A stretch of 64,000 nt of DNA from contig JABFXY010000054.1 of NCBI GenBank assembly GCA_013361525.1, positions 29,489-93,488 of the forward strand, given 5' to 3'. A program made the translations under genes and the position numbers. Every line of letters starts with the position of its first letter. The stretch's first letter is position 1. This stretch comes from Polyangiaceae bacterium. Lineage in GTDB: Bacteria > Myxococcota_A > Polyangia > Polyangiales > Polyangiaceae. The notes beneath the pieces were generated by a model, which ran no database searches, had not been told where the DNA came from, and was given only the letters and a program-made list of their open reading frames with translations. Below, in pieces: positions 1 to 8,797 of the stretch.

Positions 1-2
1 GT

Positions 3-560
3 CCCGACGGCGATCCGAGGACGCCGTCGGTCGCGTACGTCGACGTCGCGACGCGGGCGCTCATCGAGCGGTTCGAGGTCGACGATCCAGCCATCAACGC
101 AGGTCATGTCGCTCCGATGACGGCGCGCGCGTTTGCGCTGGTCTCGGCCCCGCGGGACGGTTTGCCCGAGACGACGAGTCTCGGAGGTGTGAGCTTGCGC
201 CGCCGCGGAAGCCGACTCGAAAAGCGCCGCGCGCCCCTCGAAGTGACGAACCGTTTCATCGGCGAGTCACTCAGCGTTTGTGCACACGAGCCTTCGCGGA
301 CGGTCTTCGCGACGCACCCCTATGGCAACGTCGCGACCCTCTGGAGCATGGATACCGGCGCGATCCTCGCCGCGGTCGATATCGAGTCTCCGCGGGGCGT
401 GACCCTCACCTTGGACGGTCGCTATTTCGCAGTGTCGGCCGGCGCCAAAGCGGCATTGCTCCTCTTCGAGGCGAGCCCGTTTCGGCTCGCGCGAGACAAC
501 GACTCGACGCTCGGGCGTTTCGGCGGCTCCCACGTGTATACGTGGAAGCAACGCGCCTAA
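3..560 (+). CDS. C-terminal part of a DUF1513-like beta-propeller protein
   Basis: The reading frame is open from base 3, so the gene starts before the window; the ATG at 117 is internal. About 185 residues remain. They contain propeller-like blades such as TVFATHPYGNVATLWSMDTG and the ending HVYTWKQRA. The alternation of 'value at present / fraction of time' strands and the short Trp-rich end resemble the DUF1513 (YVTN-type) periplasmic proteins often found near imelysin-type iron-uptake genes, but no such neighbour is visible here. Function is unknown. It converges on the phosphatase gene at 584 with only 23 bp between stops. Family assignment is from overall look only. Confidence 0.6.
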   Translation, partial: PDGDPRTPSVAYVDVATRALIERFEVDDPAINAGHVAPMTARAFALVSAPRDGLPETTSLGGVSLRRRGSRLEKRRAPLEVTNRFIGESLSVCAHEPSRTVFATHPYGNVATLWSMDTGAILAAVDIESPRGVTLTLDGRYFAVSAGAKAALLLFEASPFRLARDNDSTLGRFGGSHVYTWKQRA

Positions 561-583
561 TCGATAAATGGGCCGGGCCTGCC

Positions 584-1261
584 TCAGGGCTTTTCTTGCG
601 GGTCCCACCATTTCGAGAGACGCTCGTGCGGCATCGTCGGCACCGATGCGTAGTGGGAGACGTCGTTGAAGAGGACGAGCCGCGCGCGGCCGTGCCCTTT
701 GAGATCGACGATGTTGAGGCAACAGGGCAATTGGTCGAGCCTGTCGCGATACCCCCTCGGCTCGAAACCGAGCAGGATGCTGAACAGCAATCGAATCGTC
801 GCCTTGTGCGAGACGACGAGCACCTGTTGTCCTTGGTGTCGATCGACGATGTCGCGCACGACCGGCAGGGCGCGCGCCGTCACGGCGAGCCCTGTCTCGC
901 CACCCTCGGGTGCGCAGGTGAACGGATCCTCCTCCCAAGCGGCGTATTCTTCGGCGAATTGTGATTCGACGTCGCAGCGGCGCATGCCCTCCCAGCGGCC
1001 GTGATCGATCTCGCGGAGGCCATCGGTGGGAATGGGCAAAAGACCGTGGGGCCGGCCGACGAGGCTCGCCGTATCCATCGTTCGCGACATCGGGCTCGCA
1101 TAAACGGCGGCGAAGGATTCGCGTGCGAGGCGTACACCGAGCCGCTCGGCTTGGATGCGACCGGCATCGGAGAGGGGTGCGTCGGTCGACCCTGCGAACC
1201 GGTCCTCGGCGACGAGGGTCGTCTCACCGTGCCGTACGAGAAAGATTCGCGTCACCTGCAT
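584..1261 (-). CDS. Histidine phosphatase superfamily protein (phosphoglycerate-mutase-like)
   Basis: 225 aa, the usual length for GpmB/CobC-type enzymes. The N-terminus has the catalytic motif LVRHGE at residues 8-13, followed by the family's 'T..D..LS..G..QA' segment. The second catalytic His lies in VVSHKA near residue 150. Cytosolic; expected to hydrolyse a phosphomonoester through a phosphohistidine, substrate unknown. The ATG start at 1261 overlaps by 10 bp the stop of the upstream MYXO-CTERM gene on the same strand, so the two are probably cotranscribed. A second, only distantly similar family member lies at 8937-9617. Confidence 0.88.
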   Translation of the reverse strand: MQVTRIFLVRHGETTLVAEDRFAGSTDAPLSDAGRIQAERLGVRLARESFAAVYASPMSRTMDTASLVGRPHGLLPIPTDGLREIDHGRWEGMRRCDVESQFAEEYAAWEEDPFTCAPEGGETGLAVTARALPVVRDIVDRHQGQQVLVVSHKATIRLLFSILLGFEPRGYRDRLDQLPCCLNIVDLKGHGRARLVLFNDVSHYASVPTMPHERLSKWWDPQEKP

Positions 1262-2652
1262 GGGGTCGGCCTCCTCGAGCGACGGCGGCTAGCAAACACG
1301 AATACCGCAGCGATCAGCGGCCACGGCGCTGCTTTGTCCGCGCCGACTCGACACGAACAACCGTCGTCACCATCGCCGTCGTCGTCGCTACCCGACGCAC
1401 CCGCGCCGCCGACGGACGAGGCGGCACCGCTATCGCTCTGTCCGCCCTGCCCAGCGCCTCCGCCACCCGTGCTCGACGTCGCTGGGCCCGCGCCTCCTGC
1501 GCCGCCTTCACTCGGAAGCTCACACTCACCGCCCGCGTGCAACAGGGCCTCGGTCGCGGGCCATTCGGGTGTGCACGTCGCTTCGATGGGCGAGCCGGCT
1601 GGACAAGGCAATACGCCTTCGATGCAAGCGAGGCGCAAAAACGAGGAGAAGGTCGAACCGCCGTCGGTGGACACGCCGACCGAGAAGCCGTCGACTGCCT
1701 CGTTCCCACAAGCGATCACGCGATCACCGTCCAACGTCACGCATCGAGCCTGGATTGGCGCGAGGTCTTCGAGCGCAAATGTCTCCGTGTCGAGTCGGTG
1801 GAGGCCCGATGCATCGCTGCCGACGTATGCCGATGTCCCGTCCGGCGTGAGCCGGAATGCATACATGAAGCCGGGTAGCTCGAGCGCGAGGTCGTAGGTC
1901 GCGCCGGCGTCTTGGCTCACGAGCAAGCGGCCCGGCGCGCCGCCCAGGCGGACATACAGCCGGGATGCGTCGAACGGATCGACGGCCGCGATGAATGGTG
2001 TGTAGTCGGAGGTGTCGCTGCCGGGGACATCGAAGCTCGCCCATTGGCCCCCACCGTTGAGCGTGCGCGCGACGACGCCGTAATCGGGCTCGCTGTCGAT
2101 CAGCCCGCTCACATAAACCACGTCGGGATTGCCGGGAGCCTGGTCGATCGTGTGTGGTGTGAAGTCCGCGGGCAGCTGACCACCGATCTGTGACCATGTC
2201 GCGAGATCGTCGTCGGAGCGAAAAGCCCGCGCGCGTCCGCCGTCGACAGGCACGCCGACCGCGACGGCGCGCCCTTCCGGATCGACGGAGACGTCGACGA
2301 CGAAATACCCGTCGAGGTCGGGCGCGTGCGTGAAGCCGCACATGTCGCCTCGCCCCACCACGAGCCCGTCGGGCACACCCAGGAACATCGCGCCGGTCGG
2401 TGTCACCGCGGCGTGCGCGTGAAAGAGGGAGCTATACCCGATGCCCTCGTTGCAGAGCAGATGAAACGTCGCCCCGCCGTCGGAGCTCAGCACGAAGCCG
2501 TAGGAGGTATTCACCCAAACGCGCAATGGATCCGTCGGGTCGACGAGCACCTGGCCGGCATTGGGGAATGCGCCGTTGGCGGAGCTCGACTGCGCAAAGC
2601 TCGCGACGACCGCGCCGAGCGCCAGCGCAGCGACCGTACTCGCACGAGGCAT
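1252..2652 (-). CDS. Secreted BNR/sialidase-like repeat protein with MYXO-CTERM tail
   Basis: 466 aa. A signal peptide (AALALGAVVASFAQSSSANG) is followed by repeated 'SxDGGATF' Asp-box motifs (about residues 60, 250 and 330) typical of BNR/sialidase-fold beta-propellers, here without visible sialidase active-site Arg residues. After about residue 385 comes a Gly/Ala/Ser-rich linker (GGAGGAG... GGGGAGQGG), an acidic DDDGDGDDG stretch, then GCSCRVG, a hydrophobic segment and a terminal Arg cluster. That arrangement is the MYXO-CTERM sorting signal, known in Myxococcota to be cleaved and anchored at the outer surface. Expected location is the outer membrane surface. Ligand or substrate unknown. 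Confidence 0.85.
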   Translation of the reverse strand: MPRASTVAALALGAVVASFAQSSSANGAFPNAGQVLVDPTDPLRVWVNTSYGFVLSSDGGATFHLLCNEGIGYSSLFHAHAAVTPTGAMFLGVPDGLVVGRGDMCGFTHAPDLDGYFVVDVSVDPEGRAVAVGVPVDGGRARAFRSDDDLATWSQIGGQLPADFTPHTIDQAPGNPDVVYVSGLIDSEPDYGVVARTLNGGGQWASFDVPGSDTSDYTPFIAAVDPFDASRLYVRLGGAPGRLLVSQDAGATYDLALELPGFMYAFRLTPDGTSAYVGSDASGLHRLDTETFALEDLAPIQARCVTLDGDRVIACGNEAVDGFSVGVSTDGGSTFSSFLRLACIEGVLPCPAGSPIEATCTPEWPATEALLHAGGECELPSEGGAGGAGPATSSTGGGGAGQGGQSDSGAASSVGGAGASGSDDDGDGDDGCSCRVGADKAAPWPLIAAVFVFASRRRSRRPTPCR

Positions 2653-2696
2653 CGTCGCCCATCGTGCACGTTTTTCGTATCGGTCGCGAGCGCGAA

Positions 2697-3173
2697 CTAC
2701 GAAGCGTCCCCGGTCATCTTGGGACGCAGCTCCGCGAGGATCGCGAGCAGCTGATCGGCCGCGAGCGGCTTCTGCAGCAATGCAACCGCACCACCTTTTT
2801 GCGCGAGCTCACGCGTCTTGTCGTCGCAGAACGCACTGATGAGGATGACTGGCGCGGCGACGGTGCACCGCTGCACGGACCGAAGCATGTCGAGCCCGGA
2901 GAAATAGGGCATCCGGATGTCGGTGATGATCACGTCGGGGGGAAGGACCTCGTCGACCGCGGAAGACGACAGGTAACACATGAGCTCGAGGCCGTTTTCG
3001 ATCTCGATCACGTCGTACCCCGCGAAGAGAAGCACGTGCTTCAGCATCTTGCGGGTGTCGACGTCGTCTTCGGCGAGCAGCACGCGAGGCCGCGCGCCCG
3101 ACACGTCGCCGTTCGGCGGGGGAACGATCCCACGCGCAGGCGAGCTGCTTTGTGCTTCGGACGCGGCTTTCAT
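2697..3173 (-). CDS. Single-domain response regulator
   Basis: 158 aa. A Pro-rich N-terminal tail of about 28 residues precedes a CheY-like receiver: acidic pair in LLAEDDVDT, phosphoacceptor Asp in IITDIRMP, Thr/Ser in ILISAF and Lys in LLQKPL. There is no output domain, so it should pass phosphate or act by protein contact. It lies 13 bp downstream of a second, related receiver gene on the same strand and both are divergent from the hybrid kinase at 4022, which suggests one signalling cluster. Confidence 0.9.
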   Translation of the reverse strand: MKAASEAQSSSPARGIVPPPNGDVSGARPRVLLAEDDVDTRKMLKHVLLFAGYDVIEIENGLELMCYLSSSAVDEVLPPDVIITDIRMPYFSGLDMLRSVQRCTVAAPVILISAFCDDKTRELAQKGGAVALLQKPLAADQLLAILAELRPKMTGDAS

Positions 3174-3186
3174 GGCGGACGACCCC

Positions 3187-3675
3187 TTAGTCGGAACGAT
3201 TGGTGTTCATGCGTGGCGGCGAGGTCCTGCGTGGCAGCAGGTTGCGGACGACCGTGCGCAGGTCGTCGATGTCGAACGGCTTGTGGAAGACCGCGTCGGC
3301 TCCCATTCGATGAGCCTCTTCTCGGCTCTCGTCGGTGCCGAATGCAGTGATGATGACGAATGGGGTGTCGCATCCCGTGTCCCGTAAACCGGCTAGGACG
3401 CCGGTTCCGGTGAACCCGGGCATTCGGATGTCCGAAACGATGCAGTCGGGTGGGGGTGAGCCGTCTTGAAAAAGGACGGACGCTCCGACGTAATCGAGTA
3501 ACTCTGCGCCGCTCTTCGCCTCGATGACCTCGTAGCCGTCTTGACGCAGCGCGGTCGCAATCATCCGTCGCGTGTCCTCGTCGTCTTCGGCGAGCAACAC
3601 ACGATAGACCCGGCGGCTCAAATCGGGTTGCGACGTTCTCGCCGGGGTTCGCGGTGGAGTGCTCTCAGCTTGCAT
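3187..3675 (-). CDS. Single-domain response regulator
   Basis: 162 aa using the ATG at 3675; the frame is open upstream to 4197 but that stretch is not protein-like. Receiver motifs are all present: LLAEDDEDTRR, phosphoacceptor in IVSDIRMPG, Thr in VIITAFG, Lys in VFHKPF. No output domain. A 25-residue Thr/Pro-rich tail precedes the domain. It is 13 bp upstream of the similar regulator at 2697-3173, probably a tandem duplication in one transcript, and is divergent from the hybrid kinase gene. Confidence 0.88.
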   Translation of the reverse strand: MQAESTPPRTPARTSQPDLSRRVYRVLLAEDDEDTRRMIATALRQDGYEVIEAKSGAELLDYVGASVLFQDGSPPPDCIVSDIRMPGFTGTGVLAGLRDTGCDTPFVIITAFGTDESREEAHRMGADAVFHKPFDIDDLRTVVRNLLPRRTSPPRMNTNRSD

Positions 3676-4021
3676 GATTCCAAAGGAACCATCGATGCAA
3701 TGGAGAAGCCATGTCGCCCACTCGAACGCGCCGACCGCGCATCGGCCTTCGCGCCACTCGCGCAGCGCTCGTTCCCGTGGCAGCACGCCGCGGTGAGGCG
3801 ATCGTGTTCGCCCCAATGCGTGCCGCTCTCCGCAGACTTTCCCCCAACAGCACCCAAAAAGCTCGCCACCGAAGCACCCGACATGCCCGCCTGCCGAACG
3901 CTCTGGCGGCCGCACCTGCGGCGCAATCGCGCGCGCGCACCCATGCGGCATCGAGTGCGCGTGGCTCCGAGCGACGCCGGAACCGTGTCGGGTTCGGTGA
4001 TTGCTTCGCGAAGTCCGAGGC
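3676..4021. promoter_or_regulatory. 346-bp divergent intergenic region of the two-component cluster
   Basis: Lies between the response regulator start (minus, 3675) and the hybrid kinase start (plus, 4022). The open frames inside it have Arg/Ala-rich, non-protein-like translations, so I treat it as noncoding. It must hold the promoters for both transcripts; I see no unambiguous sigma-70 boxes or operator dyad. Confidence 0.5.
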
Positions 4022-5707
4022 ATGAATTCAGCGCCAACCTCTGCGCGGAACGGCGGGGAAGTCGTCGACTCCGCTCGGGTCCTCCTCATCGATGACCACC
4101 CGGCCCTGCTGCTGGCCCTGTCGGAGACGTTGCGCCGCAGGCTCTCTCGGGTCGAGGTCGAGACGTGCACGACGTGCGCGGACGCGATGTCGTGCATCCT
4201 GGGTCGGGACTACGACGCAATCGTTGCGGACGTGCAGCTGCCGGACGGCAATGGGCTCGAGCTTCTCGCGCAGGCGCGCGTCACGCATCCCGACTCGCCG
4301 GTCATCCTCATCACCGGCCACGACGACAAGGACCTCGCGCTTCGATCCCTCCGCGGCGGGGCGTATGATCTCATCCTAAAGCCGGTCGACCCCGACTACT
4401 TCGCGCACACTGTCGGTCTGGCGATCGAGCGACGACAGCTCCGGCGCGAGCTCGACGCCCGAGAGCGCATCCTCCGCCGCAACTCCGAGGAGCTCGAGAA
4501 GGCGGTCATGGATCGAACGCAGGAGCTTCGGGACGCGAACCGTTTGAAAGACGAGTTCCTCGCGACGGTGTCTCACGAGCTGCGTACGCCGCTGACGCCG
4601 ATTCTGGGTTGGGCGCGGCTGCTCAAGAGCCCGCGCCTCGACAAAACGACGTTCGACGAAGCGGTCGCATCGATCGAGCGAAACGCGCGAGCGCAGAGCC
4701 AGCTCATCGACGACCTGCTCGATGTCTCGCGCATCGTCACCGGGAAGCTTCGCCTCGACGTGCAGGACCTCGACTTGAAGGCCGTGCTCGACTCGGCCGT
4801 GGACACGGTGCTGCCAGCGGCTCGCGCGAAGAACGTTCGTATCCGCGTCGAAGTGAACCCCACGCTCGTGACGAGCCTCGCGGGTGATCCGCAGCGCTTG
4901 CGTCAGGTGTTTTGGAACCTGCTGACCAATGCGGTGAAGTTCTCCAAGCCGGGGGACGAGGTACGCATCACCTGCGAGCAGGCGGATTCGTCGCTTCGTA
5001 TTCGTGTCATCGACGTCGGCTCCGGCATCTCGGGCGATCTTTTGCCGTTCGTCTTCGATCGGTTTCGTCAGGGGCACGGTCCGGGCTCGCGTACGGGCCT
5101 CGGCCTCGGCCTCGCGATCGTCAGGCACCTCGTCGATTTGCACGGCGGTTCGGTCGACGCGACGAGCGATGGGAAGGACAGAGGCTCGACCTTCACGGTC
5201 ACCCTGCCGCTCAAGGCCACGTCGGTCGACTCGGTTCCGGCTCGCTCCAGCATGCAACGACCGGAGGTCCCGCCGGTCAGCCAGTGCCTCCACGGGATGC
5301 ACGTCCTCATCCTCGAGGACACGTCGGACACGCAGCAGGTCCTCACCGCCACGCTCGAGATCGCCGGAGCACGCGTCACCGCTGTCGCCTCGAGCGCCCA
5401 AGCCCTGGAGGTGATCGACAAGGACCCGCCGCACGTGATGCTTTGCGACATTGGTCTCGGTGAAGAAGACGAAGACGGCTACAGCTTCATTCGCAAGGTG
5501 CGTGGCCGCCCGGCCGAGCGGGGCGGCGCCATACCGGCCGTCGCGCTGACCGCGCTCGCAAAGCCCGAGGACCGCGTCCAATCGCTGCGCGCCGGTTTCC
5601 AGCTCCACCTCGCGAAGCCTGGTCCGTCGAATCTTCCGCTGATCCTCGCGCGGCTCGTGATGCAGAGCGCGCGGTCCCGCCTCGTGCATTCCCCCGCGCC
5701 GCATTGA
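4022..5707 (+). CDS. Hybrid sensor histidine kinase (receiver-HisKA-HATPase-receiver)
   Basis: 561 aa from the ATG at 4022 (a TTG at 4001 is possible). Receiver 1 is at about 18-135 with phosphoacceptor Asp70 (IVADVQLP). A helical linker leads to HisKA with His185 (SHELRTPLTP), then HATPase_c with N box Asn303, G1 box DVGSGI at 331 and G2 box GLGLGLA at 359. Receiver 2 is at about 426-545 with Asp476 (LCDIGLG). No transmembrane or sensor domain is present, so it is cytosolic and probably receives its input by phosphorylation of the N-terminal receiver. The two receiver proteins encoded divergently are plausible partners. Confidence 0.93.
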   Translation: MNSAPTSARNGGEVVDSARVLLIDDHPALLLALSETLRRRLSRVEVETCTTCADAMSCILGRDYDAIVADVQLPDGNGLELLAQARVTHPDSPVILITGHDDKDLALRSLRGGAYDLILKPVDPDYFAHTVGLAIERRQLRRELDARERILRRNSEELEKAVMDRTQELRDANRLKDEFLATVSHELRTPLTPILGWARLLKSPRLDKTTFDEAVASIERNARAQSQLIDDLLDVSRIVTGKLRLDVQDLDLKAVLDSAVDTVLPAARAKNVRIRVEVNPTLVTSLAGDPQRLRQVFWNLLTNAVKFSKPGDEVRITCEQADSSLRIRVIDVGSGISGDLLPFVFDRFRQGHGPGSRTGLGLGLAIVRHLVDLHGGSVDATSDGKDRGSTFTVTLPLKATSVDSVPARSSMQRPEVPPVSQCLHGMHVLILEDTSDTQQVLTATLEIAGARVTAVASSAQALEVIDKDPPHVMLCDIGLGEEDEDGYSFIRKVRGRPAERGGAIPAVALTALAKPEDRVQSLRAGFQLHLAKPGPSNLPLILARLVMQSARSRLVHSPAPH

Positions 5708-5787
5708 GGGCGTGCGCGAATCGATAGCTCGTTATCGAAGTTGCAGCTTTCTTTTCGTTGGATCGCGCCCGAGCGTAAGAGGGGCTC

Positions 5788-6555
5788 GTGCAGACGATCG
5801 CCCGCGCTACCCTTCGCTTCGCTGCCTCCAGCCTCGTCGCCGCCTTCGCGCTCGTGCTCGTCTCCGGTTGCAACCGAGACAAGGACAAGGGCGCGCCGGC
5901 AGGCTCCGTCGATGCGCCGCCCGCGCTCGCGAAGGCCGCCGAGAACCCCGCGCCGGTCGCCGCTTTGCCTGCCACGACGGGGGCACCTGCGACCCGTGAC
6001 ACCGCCAAGGCCGACCACGCCACGAACGACGCGTCGGACGACGGTGCGGACGAAGACGTCGCAGCCGACGACGAAGAGCGCTCCGACGAGCCGCCCGCGA
6101 AGACCTCGCGCTCCAAGAAGAAACGCAGCAAATCGAAAAAGCCCGGCGTACGCAAACGGGCGTCGAGCAACGAGCCCGCGGAGCACGAGGCGGACAACGA
6201 CACCGAGCAGGCCGATCACGTGCCGGTCCTGCGCGTGAAGCGGATTCAGTTCTCGCCGTCCGTCAAAGGCCGCGAGCCCGTCGAGCCGGAAGAGACGTTC
6301 TCCGCCGCGGAGCTCGACAAGGTCTTCGCGTTCATCGAGCTCACGAACGAGGAGAAGCTCGAGACGAAGGTCGTCGTGACGTTCATCCCGCCGATGGGCG
6401 CGCACAGCAAGGTCACGCTGAAGGTCGGCGACAAGGCCCGTTGGCGTACGTGGGCGCAGCGCAAGAGCCCGAAGGCCGTCGGTACGTGGAAGGTCGTCGT
6501 GCACGACGAGGCCGGGCGCGAGCTCGGGCACCGGACGTTCGAGGTGACGGAGTGA
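5788..6555 (+). CDS. DUF2914 lipoprotein
   Basis: 255 aa from a GTG start. The N-terminal signal ends in lipobox LVSGC (Cys about residue 28), so it should be lipidated. A low-complexity region rich in Ala, Asp, Lys and Ser (about 30-145, including a KKKRSKSKK run) precedes a C-terminal DUF2914 domain (about 150-255) with the family's REPV, WRTWAQRKS and GTWKVVV blocks. DUF2914 is a beta-sandwich of unknown function, often in envelope proteins. Its stop overlaps the GTG start of the peptidase-like gene downstream (GTGA), so the two are translationally coupled. Confidence 0.82.
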   Translation: MQTIARATLRFAASSLVAAFALVLVSGCNRDKDKGAPAGSVDAPPALAKAAENPAPVAALPATTGAPATRDTAKADHATNDASDDGADEDVAADDEERSDEPPAKTSRSKKKRSKSKKPGVRKRASSNEPAEHEADNDTEQADHVPVLRVKRIQFSPSVKGREPVEPEETFSAAELDKVFAFIELTNEEKLETKVVVTFIPPMGAHSKVTLKVGDKARWRTWAQRKSPKAVGTWKVVVHDEAGRELGHRTFEVTE

Positions 6556-7208
6556 TCGCGCTGTACCGGCTCCTTCGCTCGCGCGCCGCGCGCATCGCCG
6601 GCGTCGCGACCGCCGCGGTGGTCACCGTCGTCATCGTCGCAGCCCGCCCGACCCCGCTAGAAGCGGCGGCGTTCCACGCGACGTGCGACGGCGAAGACCA
6701 CCGCGACGATATCGGCGCGACGCTCGAGAAGCGCGCGGGCTTCGAAGTCCTCGCCGACGTGTCGCTGTCATCGAAAGTGGAGGACAAGCTCCACGCGATC
6801 GCGCACCGCTACAGCAAGAAGACCGGAAAGTCGTTCGTCGTGACGAGCGGCACGCGCGACCCCGACAACCAGGCCGAGCTCATCTATTCGAAGCTCACGG
6901 CGGGTGAAGACATCCTCAAGCTGTACAAGGACAAGAGCGCGGTCGCCGAGCTCGTGCGCGTCTACGACCAGGCGCGCGAAAAGAAGCAGACGCGTGCCTC
7001 CGCGGTGGCGGCGATCGCCGCTGCGATCCGCGCTCAGATGAAGCGCGGCATCTTCATCTCCGCCCATCTGAAGGCCGGGGCCGCCGACGTGCGGAGCTCG
7101 ACGATGAGCCCGACCGAGAAGCGCACGTTCGCCGAGATCGCAAACGACGTCGGCTGGGACGTGATGCTCGAGTCGACGCCTCCGCACTTTCATTTGCAGC
7201 TGCAGTGA
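6552..7208 (+). CDS. Exported M15-like (D-Ala-D-Ala carboxypeptidase fold) protein
   Basis: 218 aa from the GTG at 6552, which overlaps the DUF2914 stop. An N-terminal membrane segment (VATAAVVTVVIVAA) indicates export. The C-terminal domain has an M15-type zinc site: VVTSGTRDPDNQ, then SAHLKAGAADVR (His and Asp ligands, the SxHxxGxAxD pattern) and ESTPPHFHLQ (third His in HFH). These are the hallmarks of peptidoglycan-cleaving M15/VanY-like enzymes. Together with the DUF2914 lipoprotein this suggests a cell-wall role. Substrate inferred, not seen. Confidence 0.72.
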   Translation: MIALYRLLRSRAARIAGVATAAVVTVVIVAARPTPLEAAAFHATCDGEDHRDDIGATLEKRAGFEVLADVSLSSKVEDKLHAIAHRYSKKTGKSFVVTSGTRDPDNQAELIYSKLTAGEDILKLYKDKSAVAELVRVYDQAREKKQTRASAVAAIAAAIRAQMKRGIFISAHLKAGAADVRSSTMSPTEKRTFAEIANDVGWDVMLESTPPHFHLQLQ

Positions 7209-7214
7209 CGTCGA

Positions 7215-7249
7215 GCGGCGGGTCGGTCGCTAGTGCGCGACCCCGCCGC
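7215..7249. terminator. Hairpin between convergent genes
   Basis: Arms GCGGCGGG (7215-7222) and CCCGCCGC (7242-7249) with partial further pairing inside. It lies just after the peptidase stop and contains the stop codon of the small minus-strand gene (7230), so it could end transcription from both sides. No T run. Confidence 0.5.
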
Positions 7250-7436
7250 AGTGCTGCTTGTGCCTGCGCTTGTGATCGTGGTCGTGCGCGCATTTGCCCT
7301 CGACGAGCTCCTCTAGGAGCTCTTCTCCCTTCTCCTGCGCGCGCATGTGGAGGTCGACGCCGTCCACGCAGCACGCGCTCGGCGCGACACTGAGCGCGAG
7401 CAAGCTGAAAACGAGCCCCAAACGAGCGTTCTTCAT
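7230..7436 (-). CDS. Small exported Cys/His-rich protein
   Basis: 68 aa. A clear signal peptide (MKNARLGLVFSLLALSVA) is followed by a short mature part with CC, a Glu-rich helix (EKGEELLEELVEG), and a His/Cys-rich end (CAHDHDHKRRHKQHCGG). The density of His and Cys suggests metal binding. The start is supported by GGAGAAAA just upstream. No family recognised. It may be a lipoprotein if a Cys at about 22 is modified, but the lipobox is poor. Confidence 0.65.
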   Translation of the reverse strand: MKNARLGLVFSLLALSVAPSACCVDGVDLHMRAQEKGEELLEELVEGKCAHDHDHKRRHKQHCGGVAH

Positions 7437-7505
7437 CCCATTTTCTCCTCTCGGCAGCGGGTGGAAGTGGCACGCGGCCTGCAGCTACGTCGCTCCGAGG
7501 TTCGG

Positions 7506-8054
7506 ATGCAAAAGCTGTCGGTTGGCATACTCCGCGCGTCGACCATCGTTGCGTTTTCAGCCTGCGGGTTCGACGAAGCGCTCGCGCCCGACGAGGGCGA
7601 AACCCCAGGTCCCGACGCCGTGACAGCCGAGGTCCCGGCGCCACGAGCCGAGGTTGCGCCGGTACAACGCGCGAGCGCTGGGCCGAGTGTCGCCGTCGTG
7701 TCGTCGGAGCCGGCAAAGCCCACGATCACGCAGCAGCCGGACCCCATGTTCGATCGCATGAGCTTCCACGCGAAGCTGATCGAGCGGCTCCGCAACATCG
7801 ACCGCAGGCTCAAATCATTGAAGAGCGCTGCCGAAGTGGGACAGGCAGACGCAGAGCGCGAGCCTTCGTATTTCCAGCCGCTGGCGACGCTTCGCGGATC
7901 CATCGACAAGGACCAGCTCGAGCTCTCGATGATCCCCGAGGGCGCGTGGTCGGAATCGCGAGATCGAATCGATGCGGACGTCCACGAGCTGGAGGAGGCG
8001 ATCGCGCGTGTCGAGTCCGAGATGGGCGTGATGGACGGGCCGAGCGGTCTCTGA
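7506..8054 (+). CDS. Putative lipoprotein of unknown function
   Basis: 182 aa from the ATG at 7506; the frame is open earlier but would run through non-coding-like sequence. The signal ends in lipobox FSAC. The mature protein has a Pro/Ala/Glu-rich linker then a charged, mostly helical part (about 85-182) with heptad-like HAKLIERLRNIDRRLKSL and DVHELEEAIARVESEM segments, possibly a short coiled coil. No family recognised. It is divergent from the small exported protein at 7436 by 69 bp. Confidence 0.7.
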   Translation: MQKLSVGILRASTIVAFSACGFDEALAPDEGETPGPDAVTAEVPAPRAEVAPVQRASAGPSVAVVSSEPAKPTITQQPDPMFDRMSFHAKLIERLRNIDRRLKSLKSAAEVGQADAEREPSYFQPLATLRGSIDKDQLELSMIPEGAWSESRDRIDADVHELEEAIARVESEMGVMDGPSGL

Positions 8055-8060
8055 GCCACG

Positions 8061-8276
8061 TCACACCAGGTTGAGGACGACGCCCAACGCCGACGACAAC
8101 ACGAGGACAATCGACGCGACCTTCATGATCGGCGCGCGATCCCTTCGCCAGCGAGCCTCGACCTCGGGGTCGCGCGACACGCGCACGTAGCCGAAGGCCT
8201 GGAGCATCATCAGGAGGCCGCAGACCAGCGTGATCGCGGGAAAAACGGCTTGGTAGTCGCGTAAGAACTGTCGCAT
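8061..8276 (-). CDS. Small two-helix membrane protein
   Basis: 71 aa. Two hydrophobic segments, AVFPAITLVCGLLMMLQAFG (about 10-29) and VASIVLVLSSALGVVLNLV (about 53-71), flank a charged loop RVSRDPEVEARWRRDR. Predicted inner-membrane hairpin. No known family recognised. It converges on the lipoprotein gene at 8054 with 6 bp between. Confidence 0.65.
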   Translation of the reverse strand: MRQFLRDYQAVFPAITLVCGLLMMLQAFGYVRVSRDPEVEARWRRDRAPIMKVASIVLVLSSALGVVLNLV

Positions 8277-8347
8277 CGGCGCCTCGACTCTTCCTTACGG
8301 AACGATCGGCGCCTCCTATCGACAGATCCGGGGCCCAGGGCCCTCGG

Positions 8348-8797
8348 CTACGATTTGGCGAGCTGTCCCGACTTGGCGAGCTTCGCCACCTCTTCGAAAC
8401 CGCCGATGTACGTGCCGCGGACGTACACGTAGGGCGTGTCGTAGCGCTTTGTCTCGCGGATCAGCCGCGGCTCGAATTCGCGGTTGTCGGGATCGTCGAG
8501 GTCGATCATGCGCGGGACCAGCGAGGCCTCGCGGAAGAGGTTCATCGTGAGCGCGCTCTTGTCACACGTGCGACGGCCGTAGATCTGCGCGGGTAGCCCC
8601 TCGTCCCCCAGCGGCTTTTCGAGCGGCGTGGACGGGCCGTCGACGGTTTGCGGCGAGAACGGATCGGGCGACGGCGGCGGGTGGGGCACGACCTCGAGCC
8701 TGCGTCGAGGCGCCTTGCGGAACCGATCGAGGAACCGGTCCCCCTTGTCGAGCGCCCGGTCGATCCTGTCGATCCACGAGGTTTTCTGCGCAGTCAT
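8348..8797 (-). CDS. Glutaredoxin-domain protein
   Basis: 149 aa from the ATG at 8797 (the frame extends to 8851). A 70-residue basic, Pro-rich N-terminal extension precedes a glutaredoxin-like domain (about 72-149): IYGRRTCDKS carries a single Cys in the active-site position, and DTPYVYVRGTYIGGFEEV matches the cis-Pro and GG(F/x)(D/E)(D/E) glutathione-binding segments. The CDKS form is closest to a monothiol site. Expected cytosolic redox or Fe-S role. Confidence 0.78.
   Translation of the reverse strand: MTAQKTSWIDRIDRALDKGDRFLDRFRKAPRRRLEVVPHPPPSPDPFSPQTVDGPSTPLEKPLGDEGLPAQIYGRRTCDKSALTMNLFREASLVPRMIDLDDPDNREFEPRLIRETKRYDTPYVYVRGTYIGGFEEVAKLAKSGQLAKS

Noticed and set aside
4376..5704. 442-aa minus-strand frame opposite the hybrid kinase
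   Set aside because: Shadow; the plus strand has all kinase and receiver motifs.
7347..7505. Longer start for the lipoprotein at 7506
   Set aside because: The added 53 residues would hide the signal peptide and overlap the divergent small gene; the ATG at 7506 puts the lipobox in the normal place.
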